This document shows positions 10,065 through 19,327 of a DNA stretch of 64,000 nucleotides, one piece after another. The DNA lies in the NCBI GenBank assembly GCA_963833465.1, contig CAWHXW010000003.1, forward strand, positions 310,001-374,000, in the 5' to 3' direction. The position numbers and the translations under genes are program-made. Below the pieces are notes generated by a model that was given only the letters and a program-made list of their open reading frames with translations, did no database searches and was not told where the DNA came from. The stretch is from Fen-1298 sp963833465 (GTDB taxonomy: Bacteria; Bacteroidota; Ignavibacteria; UBA10030). The first letter of the stretch is position 1. Every line of letters begins with the position of its first letter.

Positions 10065-11000
10065 ATGAAACATTCCCAAAACCAACTAATATATTCTTTG
10101 ATCATCATAAATATTTTGTTCACGGGAATATTTTTCGCACAGAATCAAAATCCTGTTTCGCCGAACAATGGAACAAAAAACAAAGATCAATACGACTTCT
10201 ATTTTCATAAAGCGGATTATCATTTAGGCAAATATGAATTTGAAGAATCAATTAAGAACTGTGAATTAGCTCTGCAATACATTCCGAATGATTTTCTTAT
10301 TCGAGCAATGATTTGTCTGGATTACTATGAAATTGCTGAAAGACTTGATGCAAAAAAATCCGGCGATAAAGATAAAAAAATCGAGATATATAATAAAATG
10401 ATAAAGATTGCAGAAGAAGGAATATCATTTGTTCCTGATAAAGGTGAATGTTATTTCATGCGCGGATTGGCAAATGCAAGAATGGCAACAACCAAAGGAG
10501 TGCTTTCACAATTGTTCACAGCTAAACAAATTGAAACCGATTGGTTGGTAGCAGTAAACCGGAAATCTGATTACACAACGCCAAACGGTGAAAATCTTCA
10601 AGCATCCAGTTGTTTAGCACTCGGTGTTTACTATCGTCTTTGTCCAACTTTCTTTTTGCTCAAATGGATATTCGGGATTAGCGGTGATCTGGATAAGGCT
10701 GTGGCATATTGCAAAAAAGCTTATGATCTGGATTCGACAAGAATTGAAATTGTAAAAGAATATGGCGTCGCCTTAATCACCCGTGGATTGGATTCAAAGA
10801 ACGAAATGGAAATTGAACAAGGCAAAGAATATTTGCGGAAAGTACTTTCTTTACCGTTGCGGTTACAGACAGATAAAATTGATATTGAACATAGTAAAAT
10901 GCTCTTAAAGAATATTAGTTTATGTCCGGGATATTCAAGGGACGAACAACAGGATATTTCCGAAGAAACATTCGCTAAGGAAAATTCATCGTCTCACTAA
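10065..11000 (+). CDS. TPR-containing exported protein (TRAP-T component-like)
   Basis: 311 residues. A hydrophobic N-terminal segment (about 9-26) ending FFAQNQ looks like a signal peptide or anchor. TPR-like helical repeats follow (FHKADYHLGKYEFEESIKNCELALQYIPN; later AVAYCKKAYDLDS). The central part, with GECYFMRGLANARMATTKG, resembles the TatT family of TRAP-associated periplasmic lipoproteins, but no TRAP transporter genes are nearby. It ends four bases before the convergent ftcD. Function is unknown beyond a probable periplasmic protein-protein interaction role. Confidence 0.7.
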   Translation: MKHSQNQLIYSLIIINILFTGIFFAQNQNPVSPNNGTKNKDQYDFYFHKADYHLGKYEFEESIKNCELALQYIPNDFLIRAMICLDYYEIAERLDAKKSGDKDKKIEIYNKMIKIAEEGISFVPDKGECYFMRGLANARMATTKGVLSQLFTAKQIETDWLVAVNRKSDYTTPNGENLQASSCLALGVYYRLCPTFFLLKWIFGISGDLDKAVAYCKKAYDLDSTRIEIVKEYGVALITRGLDSKNEMEIEQGKEYLRKVLSLPLRLQTDKIDIEHSKMLLKNISLCPGYSRDEQQDISEETFAKENSSSH

Positions 11001-11003
11001 ATT

Positions 11004-12026
11004 TTAAATCTGGTATTCTATAATTTTTTTCTTTGCGTCGAACGGGTCAAATTGATTCAACCCTAATTTCTCGACGGCGAGCGAAATATATTCTTGTTCG
11101 GTAAGCGGTTTTTTATTCGAGTAAAATATTCCAGCTTTCAAAATTGCGGCAAGCGGCGTTAATCCAATTAGTTCACTTCCTGTTACATCGATGTCGAGTG
11201 CTCGCGCCTGCTTTTTCACATCTTCATAAGCTTCGTGCATCGATGTTTTTTCAAAATCTACAAGATTAATAGAAACTTGTGCAATCTTAAATCGCTCTAA
11301 GAAAATCCCTATGGCTTTTACGGCGTTAAGTGTACCCGGAATTTTTATTGTTTCACCCTTTTCATTTTTTATTGGATTATCGAATTTATCTTTCATTACG
11401 CGGCCGCTTTCACGAATACGCATTGCTATTTCATGCGCCAGCGTAACGTCTTTTGTATTCAAATTCACATTGTAAGCGATAAGAATATTTCTTGCACCTG
11501 TCACAGTAATACCAGATTTCGGATTGAAGATTGGTTCGCCGTAATCTGGTTTCCATGCAGGGTCTTTCAGTTTCTCCGATAAGCCTTCGTACTCACCTCT
11601 GCGGATGTCAGGAAGATTTTTTCTATAGTGCAAACGAGATGCAAATTCGTATAAGTAAATTGGAATATTTAATTCAGAGGCAGCACGTTTGCCGTAAATG
11701 TTGGCAAGCTGCACACAATCATTCATGGTAACGCCGCTGATAGGAACGAATGGTACAACATCCACGGCCCCAATACGCGGGTGTTCGCCTTTATGCTTTG
11801 TCATATCGATATATTCAGCCGCAGTTTTAGTTGCTTGAAATGCTGCTTCCAGTACAGCATCTGGTTCGCCGACGAATGTTATAACAGTTCGGTTGTAATC
11901 TTTATCAGGTTCAACGTTCAGTAAGTGAACTCCGGGCACATTTTGAATACTCGCGCCAATGGCGTCGATTGTTTTTTGATTTTGCCCTTCGCTAAAATTA
12001 GGAACACATTCTACGATTTTTCGCAT
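11004..12026 (-). CDS. ftcD: Glutamate formimidoyltransferase
   Basis: 340 residues, the length of the single-domain transferase without the cyclodeaminase part. The N-terminus MRKIVECVPNFSEGQNQKTI is the family signature, with HKGEHPRIGAVDVVPFVP near residue 80. It transfers the formimino group of N-formimidoyl-glutamate to tetrahydrofolate in histidine breakdown. It follows hutI by 15 bases on the same strand, so the two form one unit covering late steps of the pathway. hutH and hutU are not in the window. Confidence 0.95.
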   Translation of the reverse strand: MRKIVECVPNFSEGQNQKTIDAIGASIQNVPGVHLLNVEPDKDYNRTVITFVGEPDAVLEAAFQATKTAAEYIDMTKHKGEHPRIGAVDVVPFVPISGVTMNDCVQLANIYGKRAASELNIPIYLYEFASRLHYRKNLPDIRRGEYEGLSEKLKDPAWKPDYGEPIFNPKSGITVTGARNILIAYNVNLNTKDVTLAHEIAMRIRESGRVMKDKFDNPIKNEKGETIKIPGTLNAVKAIGIFLERFKIAQVSINLVDFEKTSMHEAYEDVKKQARALDIDVTGSELIGLTPLAAILKAGIFYSNKKPLTEQEYISLAVEKLGLNQFDPFDAKKKIIEYQI

Positions 12027-12041
12027 ATATTTCTTCTCGAA

Positions 12042-13286
12042 CTAAAAGTCCAAATATGTTCCGCGCTTGATAACTTTAGCAACGTGATTTGTCCCAAAAT
12101 GATAGGCGAGATACCGGTAAGTTGGAATATCATAAAGTACAATATCGGCTTGTTTGCCGACTTCAATGCTGCCAAGTTTATCCGAAAGCCCAAGTGCAGC
12201 CGCTCCATTTAAAGTTGAAGCAGTGATAGATTCTTCCGGCGTCAAAGACATTTGCGTGCAGGCAATCGTCATCATCATCGGCATGGAATACGACATACAG
12301 GAATTGGGATTGAAATTTGATGCAATCGCTAACGGAACACCTGCATCGATTATTTTTCGTGCAAGCGGATAATCGCGGTGCAGGAAGAATGAAACACCGG
12401 GAAGTACCGTCGCAATAGTTCCATGTTGTTTTAATGCAGCGATTCCTGCATCGTCGATTTGCTCAAGATGATCGGCAGAGAGAGCGCCAATCTCAGCTGC
12501 GAGTTTTGATGCACCGATTTGTGTCAATTGATCAGCGTGAATTTTCAAGTTAAAACCAAGCGACTTTGCTGTTTTAAATATTCTCCGGCATTGTTCTATA
12601 GAAAAATATCCTTCTTCGCAAAATACGTCGCAAAATTTTGCCAAGTTGCGCTGTGCAATGTAAGGAAGCATCCGCACGCAAATGAGATCAACATAATTTT
12701 CGGAATTATTCCTAAATTCTGGAGGAATTGCATGGGCTCCAAAAAATGTCGGCACAATATCCATTAAACATTCATCCGAAAGATCGTTAATTGCTTCCAG
12801 CGTTTTAATTTCGTCATTTTCATTCAATCCGTATCCGGATTTAATCTCTACTGTTGTCGTCCCTTCTGTCAGCATTGTATCCAAATGACGGCGGGCGAAT
12901 TTCTTCAATTCCTTTTTTGTTGCAGTTCGTGTCGCCTGTACGGTACTGAATATTTCTTCGCCGGCTTGTACTATTTCCCGATATTTATTTCTTTCGAGAT
13001 TTAATGCAAAATCGTTTTCTTTTGTTCCAGCAAATAATAAATGTGTATGTGAATCGACAAATCCTGGAAGTCCGACCAAATCTGAACCATCAATAATGTC
13101 AATATTTTCGTCCACTAACTGATCGAATTCAGTATGCTGACCGATCCATTTGAAGAGTCCGTTTTCAATTAACACAGTTGCATTTTCGACGATGCCAAGG
13201 TCACACATTTCTATGCCTGATTTGAACGGCTTCCCGTTTGATTTTACAGTAACAAGTTGTTTAATATTTTTGATAAGAAGATTCAT
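12042..13286 (-). CDS. hutI: Imidazolonepropionase
   Basis: 414 residues, typical of HutI in the amidohydrolase superfamily. The metal-binding HTHLLFAGT (about residue 79), the KIHADQL histidine, the SADHLEQ segment and the C-terminal GKQADIVLYD are all visible. It hydrolyses 4-imidazolone-5-propionate to N-formimidoyl-L-glutamate, the substrate of the ftcD product encoded 15 bases downstream. The ATG at 13286 gives a standard start. Confidence 0.96.
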   Translation of the reverse strand: MNLLIKNIKQLVTVKSNGKPFKSGIEMCDLGIVENATVLIENGLFKWIGQHTEFDQLVDENIDIIDGSDLVGLPGFVDSHTHLLFAGTKENDFALNLERNKYREIVQAGEEIFSTVQATRTATKKELKKFARRHLDTMLTEGTTTVEIKSGYGLNENDEIKTLEAINDLSDECLMDIVPTFFGAHAIPPEFRNNSENYVDLICVRMLPYIAQRNLAKFCDVFCEEGYFSIEQCRRIFKTAKSLGFNLKIHADQLTQIGASKLAAEIGALSADHLEQIDDAGIAALKQHGTIATVLPGVSFFLHRDYPLARKIIDAGVPLAIASNFNPNSCMSYSMPMMMTIACTQMSLTPEESITASTLNGAAALGLSDKLGSIEVGKQADIVLYDIPTYRYLAYHFGTNHVAKVIKRGTYLDF

Positions 13287-13348
13287 AAAATAATATTATA
13301 CACAGACGCGCAAAATATAATTCTGAAATATTTTCATGTAAGAATTGA

Positions 13349-13831
13349 TTACATTTTATATCCGATTTTTCTCAAAAAATCCTTTCGCCACTTTATATCT
13401 TTATCAGTCTCGATGCCTTTTGTTTTTTCTCCATCAATAACACCTAGAATACCGCGGCCTTGTTCGGTTTCTGCAATTATGACTTCCACAGGATTTGCAG
13501 TAGCACAAAAAATATTGCATACCTCCGGAAGATTTTTTATTGTATTAAGAATGTTTATTGGAAAACCATTTTCAACAAATAAAATAAAGCAGTGTCCGCA
13601 GGAAAGCGACATAGCATTTTTCTTTGCCATCTCGATAAGTGCATCGTCGTTGCCTGTCCAGCGCACAAGCGCCATACCGGACGATTCGCAAAATCCAAGC
13701 CCGAATTTCATCTGCGGATTTGTCTGCACGATGGCTTCGTGGATGTCCTCCACCGTTTTGATGAAGTGCGATTGTCCGAGTATAAAATTAATCGTTTCCG
13801 GTTTTTCAATTTTTATTGTTTTGAGTTCCAT
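13349..13831 (-). CDS. Adenosine-specific kinase family protein
   Basis: 160 residues matching the small archaeal/bacterial 'adenosine specific kinase' family (formerly DUF355). Recognisable segments are GLGFCESSGMALVRWTGND, the Cys-rich SCGHCFILF, and CATANPVEVIIAETEQGRGILGVIDG. The family is known mainly from structures and an adenosine-binding annotation; its physiological role is poorly established. It lies upstream of hutI on the same strand with a 62-base gap and may share its transcript. Confidence 0.85.
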   Translation of the reverse strand: MELKTIKIEKPETINFILGQSHFIKTVEDIHEAIVQTNPQMKFGLGFCESSGMALVRWTGNDDALIEMAKKNAMSLSCGHCFILFVENGFPINILNTIKNLPEVCNIFCATANPVEVIIAETEQGRGILGVIDGEKTKGIETDKDIKWRKDFLRKIGYKM

Positions 13832-13930
13832 ATATTATCCCAATCTTATTTTTGATTGATAATAAAAATATTTTGTTTTTAAATTCCGTCAATAAAATTT
13901 ATCTGCGTTTCGTGTTATTAATTTAGGATT

Positions 13931-14414
13931 TTATAAGTTTCCGATTGTTTCCACAGGTAAAAGAAATTTTAATAATCCATTTCCTTCATGAATCGGGATA
14001 GGAATATCCACCAATGCTAAACTGCATTTTTTCATTTCTATTTCAACTTTTCGATTTCCACCAATAAGCAGTGAGATTGTTTCAGATAGATATGGTTCGT
14101 GCCCGACTAAAAGTACCTGAAGATACGCCGAATTTATTAATCTGATCAAAAAGCTTTTGAGGATCAGAGCCATTTAACAAAAAATCACAGGAAGAAATTG
14201 GCACATTATTGATGTTTGAAAAAACGATAGATGCAGTTTCTAGCGAGCGTTTAAGCGGACTTGAGAAGGCTGCATCGATTACAATATTCATTCGTCGAAA
14301 AAATGTGCTAATGAGTTTTGCTTTGCGTACTCCGAGATCAATCAACGGGCGATCTGTGTCGTTATATTGAGATTCAGAAGAAGCGTCGCCGTGCCGGAGG
14401 AAGTAAATATGCAT
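13931..14414 (-). CDS. sixA: Phosphohistidine phosphatase SixA (frameshifted)
   Basis: A histidine phosphatase superfamily gene whose frame breaks once. The 5' part begins MHIYFLRHGDASSESQY (RHG catalytic motif). It continues through SSPLKRSLETA to KFGVSS, then goes out of frame. The 3' part resumes with VLLVGHEPYLSETISLLIGG, the second catalytic His region. Dropping one C at 14116-14117, beside GTAC at 14113-14116, joins the halves into about 160 residues, the normal SixA length. The start is the ATG at 14414, since the ten codons before it do not fit the family. It is the third gene of a receiver-kinase/NtrC/SixA set, so removal of phosphate from histidine in phosphorelay proteins is the likely role. 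Confidence 0.82.
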
Positions 14415-14478
14415 AGTCGTACTGTCAGAATTCTGAAAAACCATGTGTGCAAACCGAAAAAACAGTATAAAAAATCTG

Positions 14479-15858
14479 CTATGGTTTTGTCAAATTGTAT
14501 TGCTGAATTTTTGTATAAAGCGTTTTTAGACTGATGCCGAGAATTTGAGACGCCGTGTTTTTATTCCAGCCGACAGTTTTAAGCACACCCGCTATGTGAA
14601 CCTTTTCGATCTCGTGTATCGAAACTGCGCTTCCTATTTGAGGGCTGCCTGCCGCGGCAATAGTTTCTTTAATTAGATTTGTACGTCTGCCGATAGGAAG
14701 TGCAATGTCTTCAACGCAAATAAGGTTTTCTTTGCACAAAATGCTGGCACGCTCAATTACATTTTCTAATTCACGCACGTTGCCTGGCCAATCATATTTC
14801 ATCAGTAGTTCTAGCGCTTTTGGTTCGATCATTTTTAGTTCGCGCGGACGTATGTGATTCTTCAAAAAATAATCAACGAGTAGAGGAATATCTTCCGGCC
14901 GTTCTCGAAGTGACGGTACTGACAGTGTGATTACGTTAATGCGATATAAAAGATCTTCACGGAATTTTCCGTTTTCGATTTCGTCATGCAAATTTTTATT
15001 TGTAGCAGAAATTACTCGTACATCCGATTTAAAATTTTTATTGCCGCCTACACGCCTGTATTCTCCCGTCTGCAGAAAACGCAAAAGCTTAGGCTGAATC
15101 ATTAAATTGATCTCGCCGATTTCATCAAGAAAGAGTGTGCCACCGTTGGCGATTTCGACAATACCTTGCTTCATAGCGTGCGCATCTGTGAACGAGCCCT
15201 TTTCATGTCCGAATAATTCACTTTCAAGCAAGTTCTCCGGGATGGATGCGCAATTTAATGCAACGAATTGTTTATCTTTGCGCGAACTGTTTTTATGCAA
15301 GAAGTTGGCAATAAGTTCTTTGCCCGTGCCGCTCGCACCCTGAATAAGAACTGGAGAATCTGTCGGTGCAACTTTAGCTGCTATGTTTAGCAATTCCAGC
15401 ATCAGTTTGCTTTCACCGACAATATTGCCGGCGAAAGTATGGCGAGCAAGCTCTGATTTTAAAACTTTATTTTCAAGACTTAGCCGCTTGCGTTCCATGG
15501 CTCGTTCGATAACAGCTATGAGTTCGTTTCCTGCATACGGTTTTGTAATGTAGTTGTATGCACCCAATTGCATACATTCGACCGCAATCTTTACATCGTG
15601 AACACCTGTAAGCATAATTACCTGAGTGTCAAAAGAATGGTCGCGGATAAACTTTAATACTTCCACACCATCTACACGAGGAAGTTTTACATCGAGCAGA
15701 ACGAGATCATATATGCGCTGCTGCAGAGCATTGATGGCAAGAACGCCGTCTTTAGCAACTTCTACTTTATATCCTTCTTGAGTAAGCAATGCTTGAATGA
15801 CTTGAAGGATTGGTTCCTCGTCATCCACTGTAAGAATGGAAATAGTCTCAGTTTTCAT
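14479..15858 (-). CDS. NtrC-family sigma-54-dependent response regulator
   Basis: 459 residues. It has a receiver domain (about 6-120, with DDEEP, the phospho-acceptor LLDVKLP and YITKPY) and a AAA+ domain (about 145-380). The Walker A is GASGTGKE, the Walker B is GGTLFLDEIGE, and R-fingers are present. The protein ends in a Fis-type helix-turn-helix (about 415-455, NTASQILGISLKTLYTKIQ). The sigma-54 contact loop is GSFTDA rather than the canonical GAFTGA. It is encoded 24 bases after the receiver-kinase gene, which is its probable partner. Target promoters are not evident. Confidence 0.95.
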   Translation of the reverse strand: MKTETISILTVDDEEPILQVIQALLTQEGYKVEVAKDGVLAINALQQRIYDLVLLDVKLPRVDGVEVLKFIRDHSFDTQVIMLTGVHDVKIAVECMQLGAYNYITKPYAGNELIAVIERAMERKRLSLENKVLKSELARHTFAGNIVGESKLMLELLNIAAKVAPTDSPVLIQGASGTGKELIANFLHKNSSRKDKQFVALNCASIPENLLESELFGHEKGSFTDAHAMKQGIVEIANGGTLFLDEIGEINLMIQPKLLRFLQTGEYRRVGGNKNFKSDVRVISATNKNLHDEIENGKFREDLLYRINVITLSVPSLRERPEDIPLLVDYFLKNHIRPRELKMIEPKALELLMKYDWPGNVRELENVIERASILCKENLICVEDIALPIGRRTNLIKETIAAAGSPQIGSAVSIHEIEKVHIAGVLKTVGWNKNTASQILGISLKTLYTKIQQYNLTKP

Positions 15859-15882
15859 AGAGTATTTAGAATAAAAAAGTTT

Positions 15883-16990
15883 TTATCGGATGGGAAGTGC
15901 AAAATAGAATGTTGCTCCTTTGCCGACTTCCGATTCAACCCAAATTTTTCCGTTGTGTGCTTCAATAATTCGCTGCGAAATAATTAGTCCCAACCCAGAT
16001 AATTTATCTTTATTTGATTTTCCTGAGACAAGATCACGATAGCGGTCGAAAATTAGCGGCAGTTCTTCTTTTGGAATACCTGTGCCGCTATTGAACACAG
16101 AAACCATTATATGTTCGGTGGGCTGTTGTCCTTCTTCCAGTACCGATTGCAACCTTGTGTACTTGTACAACAATGGCGCCTTCAGGCGGTGTATGGGAAA
16201 CTGCATTGCTCATGAAATTTTTCAATACCTGTTCGATTTTTTCGGAATCGTATTCAAGTGTCGGCAAGTCGGGTTCCATGTAAAAATCTAAAGTGATATT
16301 GCCAGATTGAATGGGAACATGGAATTCCTGTGTAATATTTTGTACTGTAAGTCCAAGATTGCTAAAACCTTTATTTAATCGTACGCGTCCGCCTTCAAGT
16401 TTTGTCAAATCCATCATATCATTTAGAAGATTTATCACTTTGTCGATAGATGTGGTCATATAACCAAGCAATTCTTTCTGATGATCGCCAAGTGAGCCAG
16501 CCATCCCTTTGAGCAGGTAACCGATGCTTTGGCGAAGACCTGCAATAGGATTATGAAGGTCGTAAAGCAAGCGGGCAGTATGTTCTGCCTGTAAACGTCG
16601 AATGCGGTCTTCAGCATCGCGAGCGCGGATAATTCCCTTGAGTTGAGGTGCAAGCTGGTCCATATCAATGGGCTTGGTAAGATATTCTTTGGCACCGAGT
16701 TTCATCGCTTCGACCGCCATACTCACGTCACTCATACCTGTCATCATGACAACTTCTGTTTGCGTTGAATTCTTTTTGATGTAACGCAGAACCTCCAAGC
16801 CGTTGGCGCCAGGCATTTTGATGTCAAGAATTGCAATATCAAAATCTCGTTCTTGTACTTTCTTAATTGCATCCACGCCGTCTATGGCTTGTTCGACATC
16901 GAATCCTTCATCGCCGAGCCATGCGGCAACTGTCATGCGAAGCGGATCTTCGTCGTCCGCAATAAGGACTTGAATTTTTTCTTCACTCAT
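15883..16990 (-). CDS. Receiver-histidine kinase hybrid (frameshifted)
   Basis: An N-terminal receiver domain (about 6-125, with ADDEDP, AILDIKMPGANG and YLTKPID) is followed directly by a soluble HisKA domain. Its phospho-accepting H-box is YDLHNPIAGLRQS near residue 150. An HATPase domain with N-box NFMSNAVSHTPP and G-box SGLGLIISQRI follows. There is no membrane segment. The frame breaks in the HATPase domain. Removing one C at 16143-16144, beside GTAC 16140-16143, joins QVHKVAI to VLEEGQQPTEHIMV and yields about 368 residues ending FYFALPIR. The start at 16990 abuts a perfect palindrome. The NtrC-type regulator and sixA follow on the same strand. Confidence 0.85.
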
Positions 16991-17292
16991 AAGCGATCGC
17001 TTTTATTATGCAATGCACGTTCCCTGTCAGCGCGTATTATTAATGAGACCCAAAAAATCAAAGAATTAGTAACGGGAAATATTTTTGTAATTTCTGACAA
17101 TGGAAATAATAACCAGATTCGCTCGAAAAGTCAATTGCTTTCTCTTTACTTGATTTCAAGGAATAATTGAAATTGATATTATGCATTGCTACATTAAACT
17201 CTGAATTTTCACTAATCTATCGGTTTGTAATGGAAACATTAATTCCTGACGAAACATAGATTTGCAAAAGCAAAACAATAAAGGAAAAAATA
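16991..17292. other. Divergent intergenic region with 12-bp palindrome
   Basis: 302 bases between the divergent receiver-kinase and metallo-hydrolase genes. The 12-base perfect palindrome AAGCGATCGCTT (16991-17002) directly abuts the kinase start codon. An AAGGA ribosome binding site precedes the ATG at 17293. I find no RNA gene or coding region in the rest, which is AT-rich and presumably carries both promoters. Confidence 0.5.
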
Positions 17293-17967
17293 ATGATAAA
17301 TTGGATTATATCGCTCCTTTCTATTTTACTCATTGGAGGACATATGGAAACCAATAACATTCATTGGTTTGGACAATCAGCATTTCGCATTGAAGATAAC
17401 ACAATGCAAATTTATATTGACCCGTTCAAACTTCCGGCTAACCTGCCGAAGGCAGACGTCATTTTTATTACACATGCTCATTATGATCATTTTTCAATAG
17501 AAGATATTGCCAAGATTAAAACTGAACATACGATTATTGTTGCTCCAAAAGATGTTGCATCTAAATTTGATAAATCAGTTATTGCTGTCGTTCCGGGAAA
17601 GACTTACATTATCGGCAAAATGAAAGTCATGACAGTTCCGGCGTATAATCTCGACAAAAAATTCCACCCTAAAGAAAATAAATGGGTAGGATATATTATT
17701 ACATTATCGAACGGTAAGAAGATTTATCATGCGGGCGATACGGATTTCATTCCGGAGATGAAGGATATTGTTACAGATATTGCTCTGTTGCCTTGCGGCG
17801 GTACTTATACGATGACGGCAAAGCAAGCCGCGGAAGCGGCAAATAGTTTTAAACCAAAAGTTTTAATTCCAATGCATTGGGGTACTATCGTTGGTTCCCG
17901 GGCTGATGCTGAAGAAGTGAAAAAACTATTCAAAGGCGAAACAATAATAATGACACAGGAAAAATAA
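17293..17967 (+). CDS. MBL-fold metal-dependent hydrolase (UlaG/UPF0173-like)
   Basis: 224 residues in the metallo-beta-lactamase fold. FITHAHYDHFSIEDI is the HxHxDH metal motif, YHAGDTDFIPEM supplies the bridging Asp, and IPMHWGTI supplies the last His. The N-terminal 17 residues (MINWIISLLSILLIGGH) are hydrophobic and could anchor or export the protein. Alternatively translation may start at the ATG at 17344, which follows a strong GGAGGA three bases upstream. Both starts have a plausible ribosome binding site. The substrate is unknown. Confidence 0.85.
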   Translation: MINWIISLLSILLIGGHMETNNIHWFGQSAFRIEDNTMQIYIDPFKLPANLPKADVIFITHAHYDHFSIEDIAKIKTEHTIIVAPKDVASKFDKSVIAVVPGKTYIIGKMKVMTVPAYNLDKKFHPKENKWVGYIITLSNGKKIYHAGDTDFIPEMKDIVTDIALLPCGGTYTMTAKQAAEAANSFKPKVLIPMHWGTIVGSRADAEEVKKLFKGETIIMTQEK

Positions 17968-17983
17968 TTCTCTTTATATCCAG

Positions 17984-18003
17984 CGGCGATAAAATTATCG
18001 CCG
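17984..18003. terminator. Bidirectional hairpin between convergent genes
   Basis: A perfect 9-base inverted repeat, CGGCGATAA/TTATCGCCG with AA between the arms, lies between the convergent metallo-hydrolase and hflX genes. It is not followed by a clear T tract on either side, so termination is inferred from its position. Confidence 0.6.
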
Positions 18004-18052
18004 ATCCTTTGTCATTTGTCTATAATTAGAATTTAGTTTTTAAATCGAAAAG

Positions 18053-19312
18053 TTATTTAATCATTTGTAAAAATCTTTCTTTATCTCTCCGGTGAATCCT
18101 GATCTTCATTCTAACTTTTTCTTCTTCGTAAGTCCGTTCTAACACTTCACCTATATCATGCAGTTGAGCGATTAGTTTTTGTTTTGAGTCCGGCAATAAT
18201 ATTTCTTCAATTAAAAATTCATTCTCCAACATCTGTGCAACTGCTTCTTTTAAGCCGAGAATATTAATTCCGCGGACTGCGGAGATAAATACGCAATTCG
18301 AGTGCTTTTCGGATAATGTCGGTAAAATATTTCGATCTTGAAGCATATCAATTTTATTGAATACAACAAGTGTAGGTGTATCACCAGCGCCAAGGTCTTC
18401 TAATGTTTCCTTTACCACATAAATTTGATCTTCGAAGTACGGACTTGATATATCAACTACATGAAGAAGAATATCGGCTTCAGTTATTTCCTCTAACGTA
18501 CTCTTGAACGATGCAACAAGATGGTGCGGTAATTTACGGATAAAACCTACTGTGTCCGTCATAAGGATAGAAACCGCGGAATCGAGTGGCACGAGGCGGG
18601 TTGTGGGATCAAGTGTTGCGAAGAGCCGGTTTTCAACAAAGACATCGGAACCGGAAAGAAGATTTAAAAGTGTTGACTTACCAACATTCGTATATCCAAC
18701 AAGTGCAGTACGAGTGTGCTTAGTGCGCCCTTGTCGTTGTGTTACGCGTTGTTTAGCTATGCGCTCAAGTTTTTCCTTCAAATTACCGATTCGCGTACGG
18801 ATCAGCCTGCGGTCAGTTTCGATTTGCGTTTCACCTGGGCCTTTTGTGCCGATACCGCCGAATTGTTTTGATAAATGTGTCCATTGGCGAGTAAGGCGAG
18901 GAAGCAAATATTCAAGCTGAGCAAGTTCCACTTGTGTTTTTGCTTCGCTAGATTTTGCGCGTGATGCAAAAATGTCAAGAATCAATCCGCTGCGGTCGAG
19001 AACCTTGCATTCCATCAAACGCTCAAGATTTCGCACTTGTGCGGGTGAGAGGTCGTCATCAAAAATTACAAGCGGAATAGTTTCATCCTTCAACCGCTGA
19101 TGCAATTCTTCGACTTTTCCTTTGCCGATGTATGTTGCCGGCTCTGGGTGATCGCGATCCTGTGTTATTTTTCCAACAACTTCCGCTCCTGCAGTGTCGG
19201 CGAGCAGTGCGAGTTCTGCAAGTGATTCATCAACCACGGCTTTCAAATTAGAACGTGTTGGTACTCCAATGAGAATACACTTTTCTTTTCCAGTCTGCGC
19301 TAATTCAATCAT
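18053..19312 (-). CDS. hflX: GTPase HflX
   Basis: 419 residues, ribosome-associated GTPase that splits stalled ribosomes. The Gly-rich linker GGIGTKGPGETQIETDRR lies before the G domain. G1 is GYTNVGKSTLLN, G3 is DTVGFI and G4 is FNKIDM. The N-terminal HflX domain contains DRDHPEPATYIGKGKVEEL. It lies 15 bases downstream of a large BatA-like gene on the same strand. Confidence 0.96.
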   Translation of the reverse strand: MIELAQTGKEKCILIGVPTRSNLKAVVDESLAELALLADTAGAEVVGKITQDRDHPEPATYIGKGKVEELHQRLKDETIPLVIFDDDLSPAQVRNLERLMECKVLDRSGLILDIFASRAKSSEAKTQVELAQLEYLLPRLTRQWTHLSKQFGGIGTKGPGETQIETDRRLIRTRIGNLKEKLERIAKQRVTQRQGRTKHTRTALVGYTNVGKSTLLNLLSGSDVFVENRLFATLDPTTRLVPLDSAVSILMTDTVGFIRKLPHHLVASFKSTLEEITEADILLHVVDISSPYFEDQIYVVKETLEDLGAGDTPTLVVFNKIDMLQDRNILPTLSEKHSNCVFISAVRGINILGLKEAVAQMLENEFLIEEILLPDSKQKLIAQLHDIGEVLERTYEEEKVRMKIRIHRRDKERFLQMIK

Positions 19313-19327
19313 ATTGATTCTTTCGTA

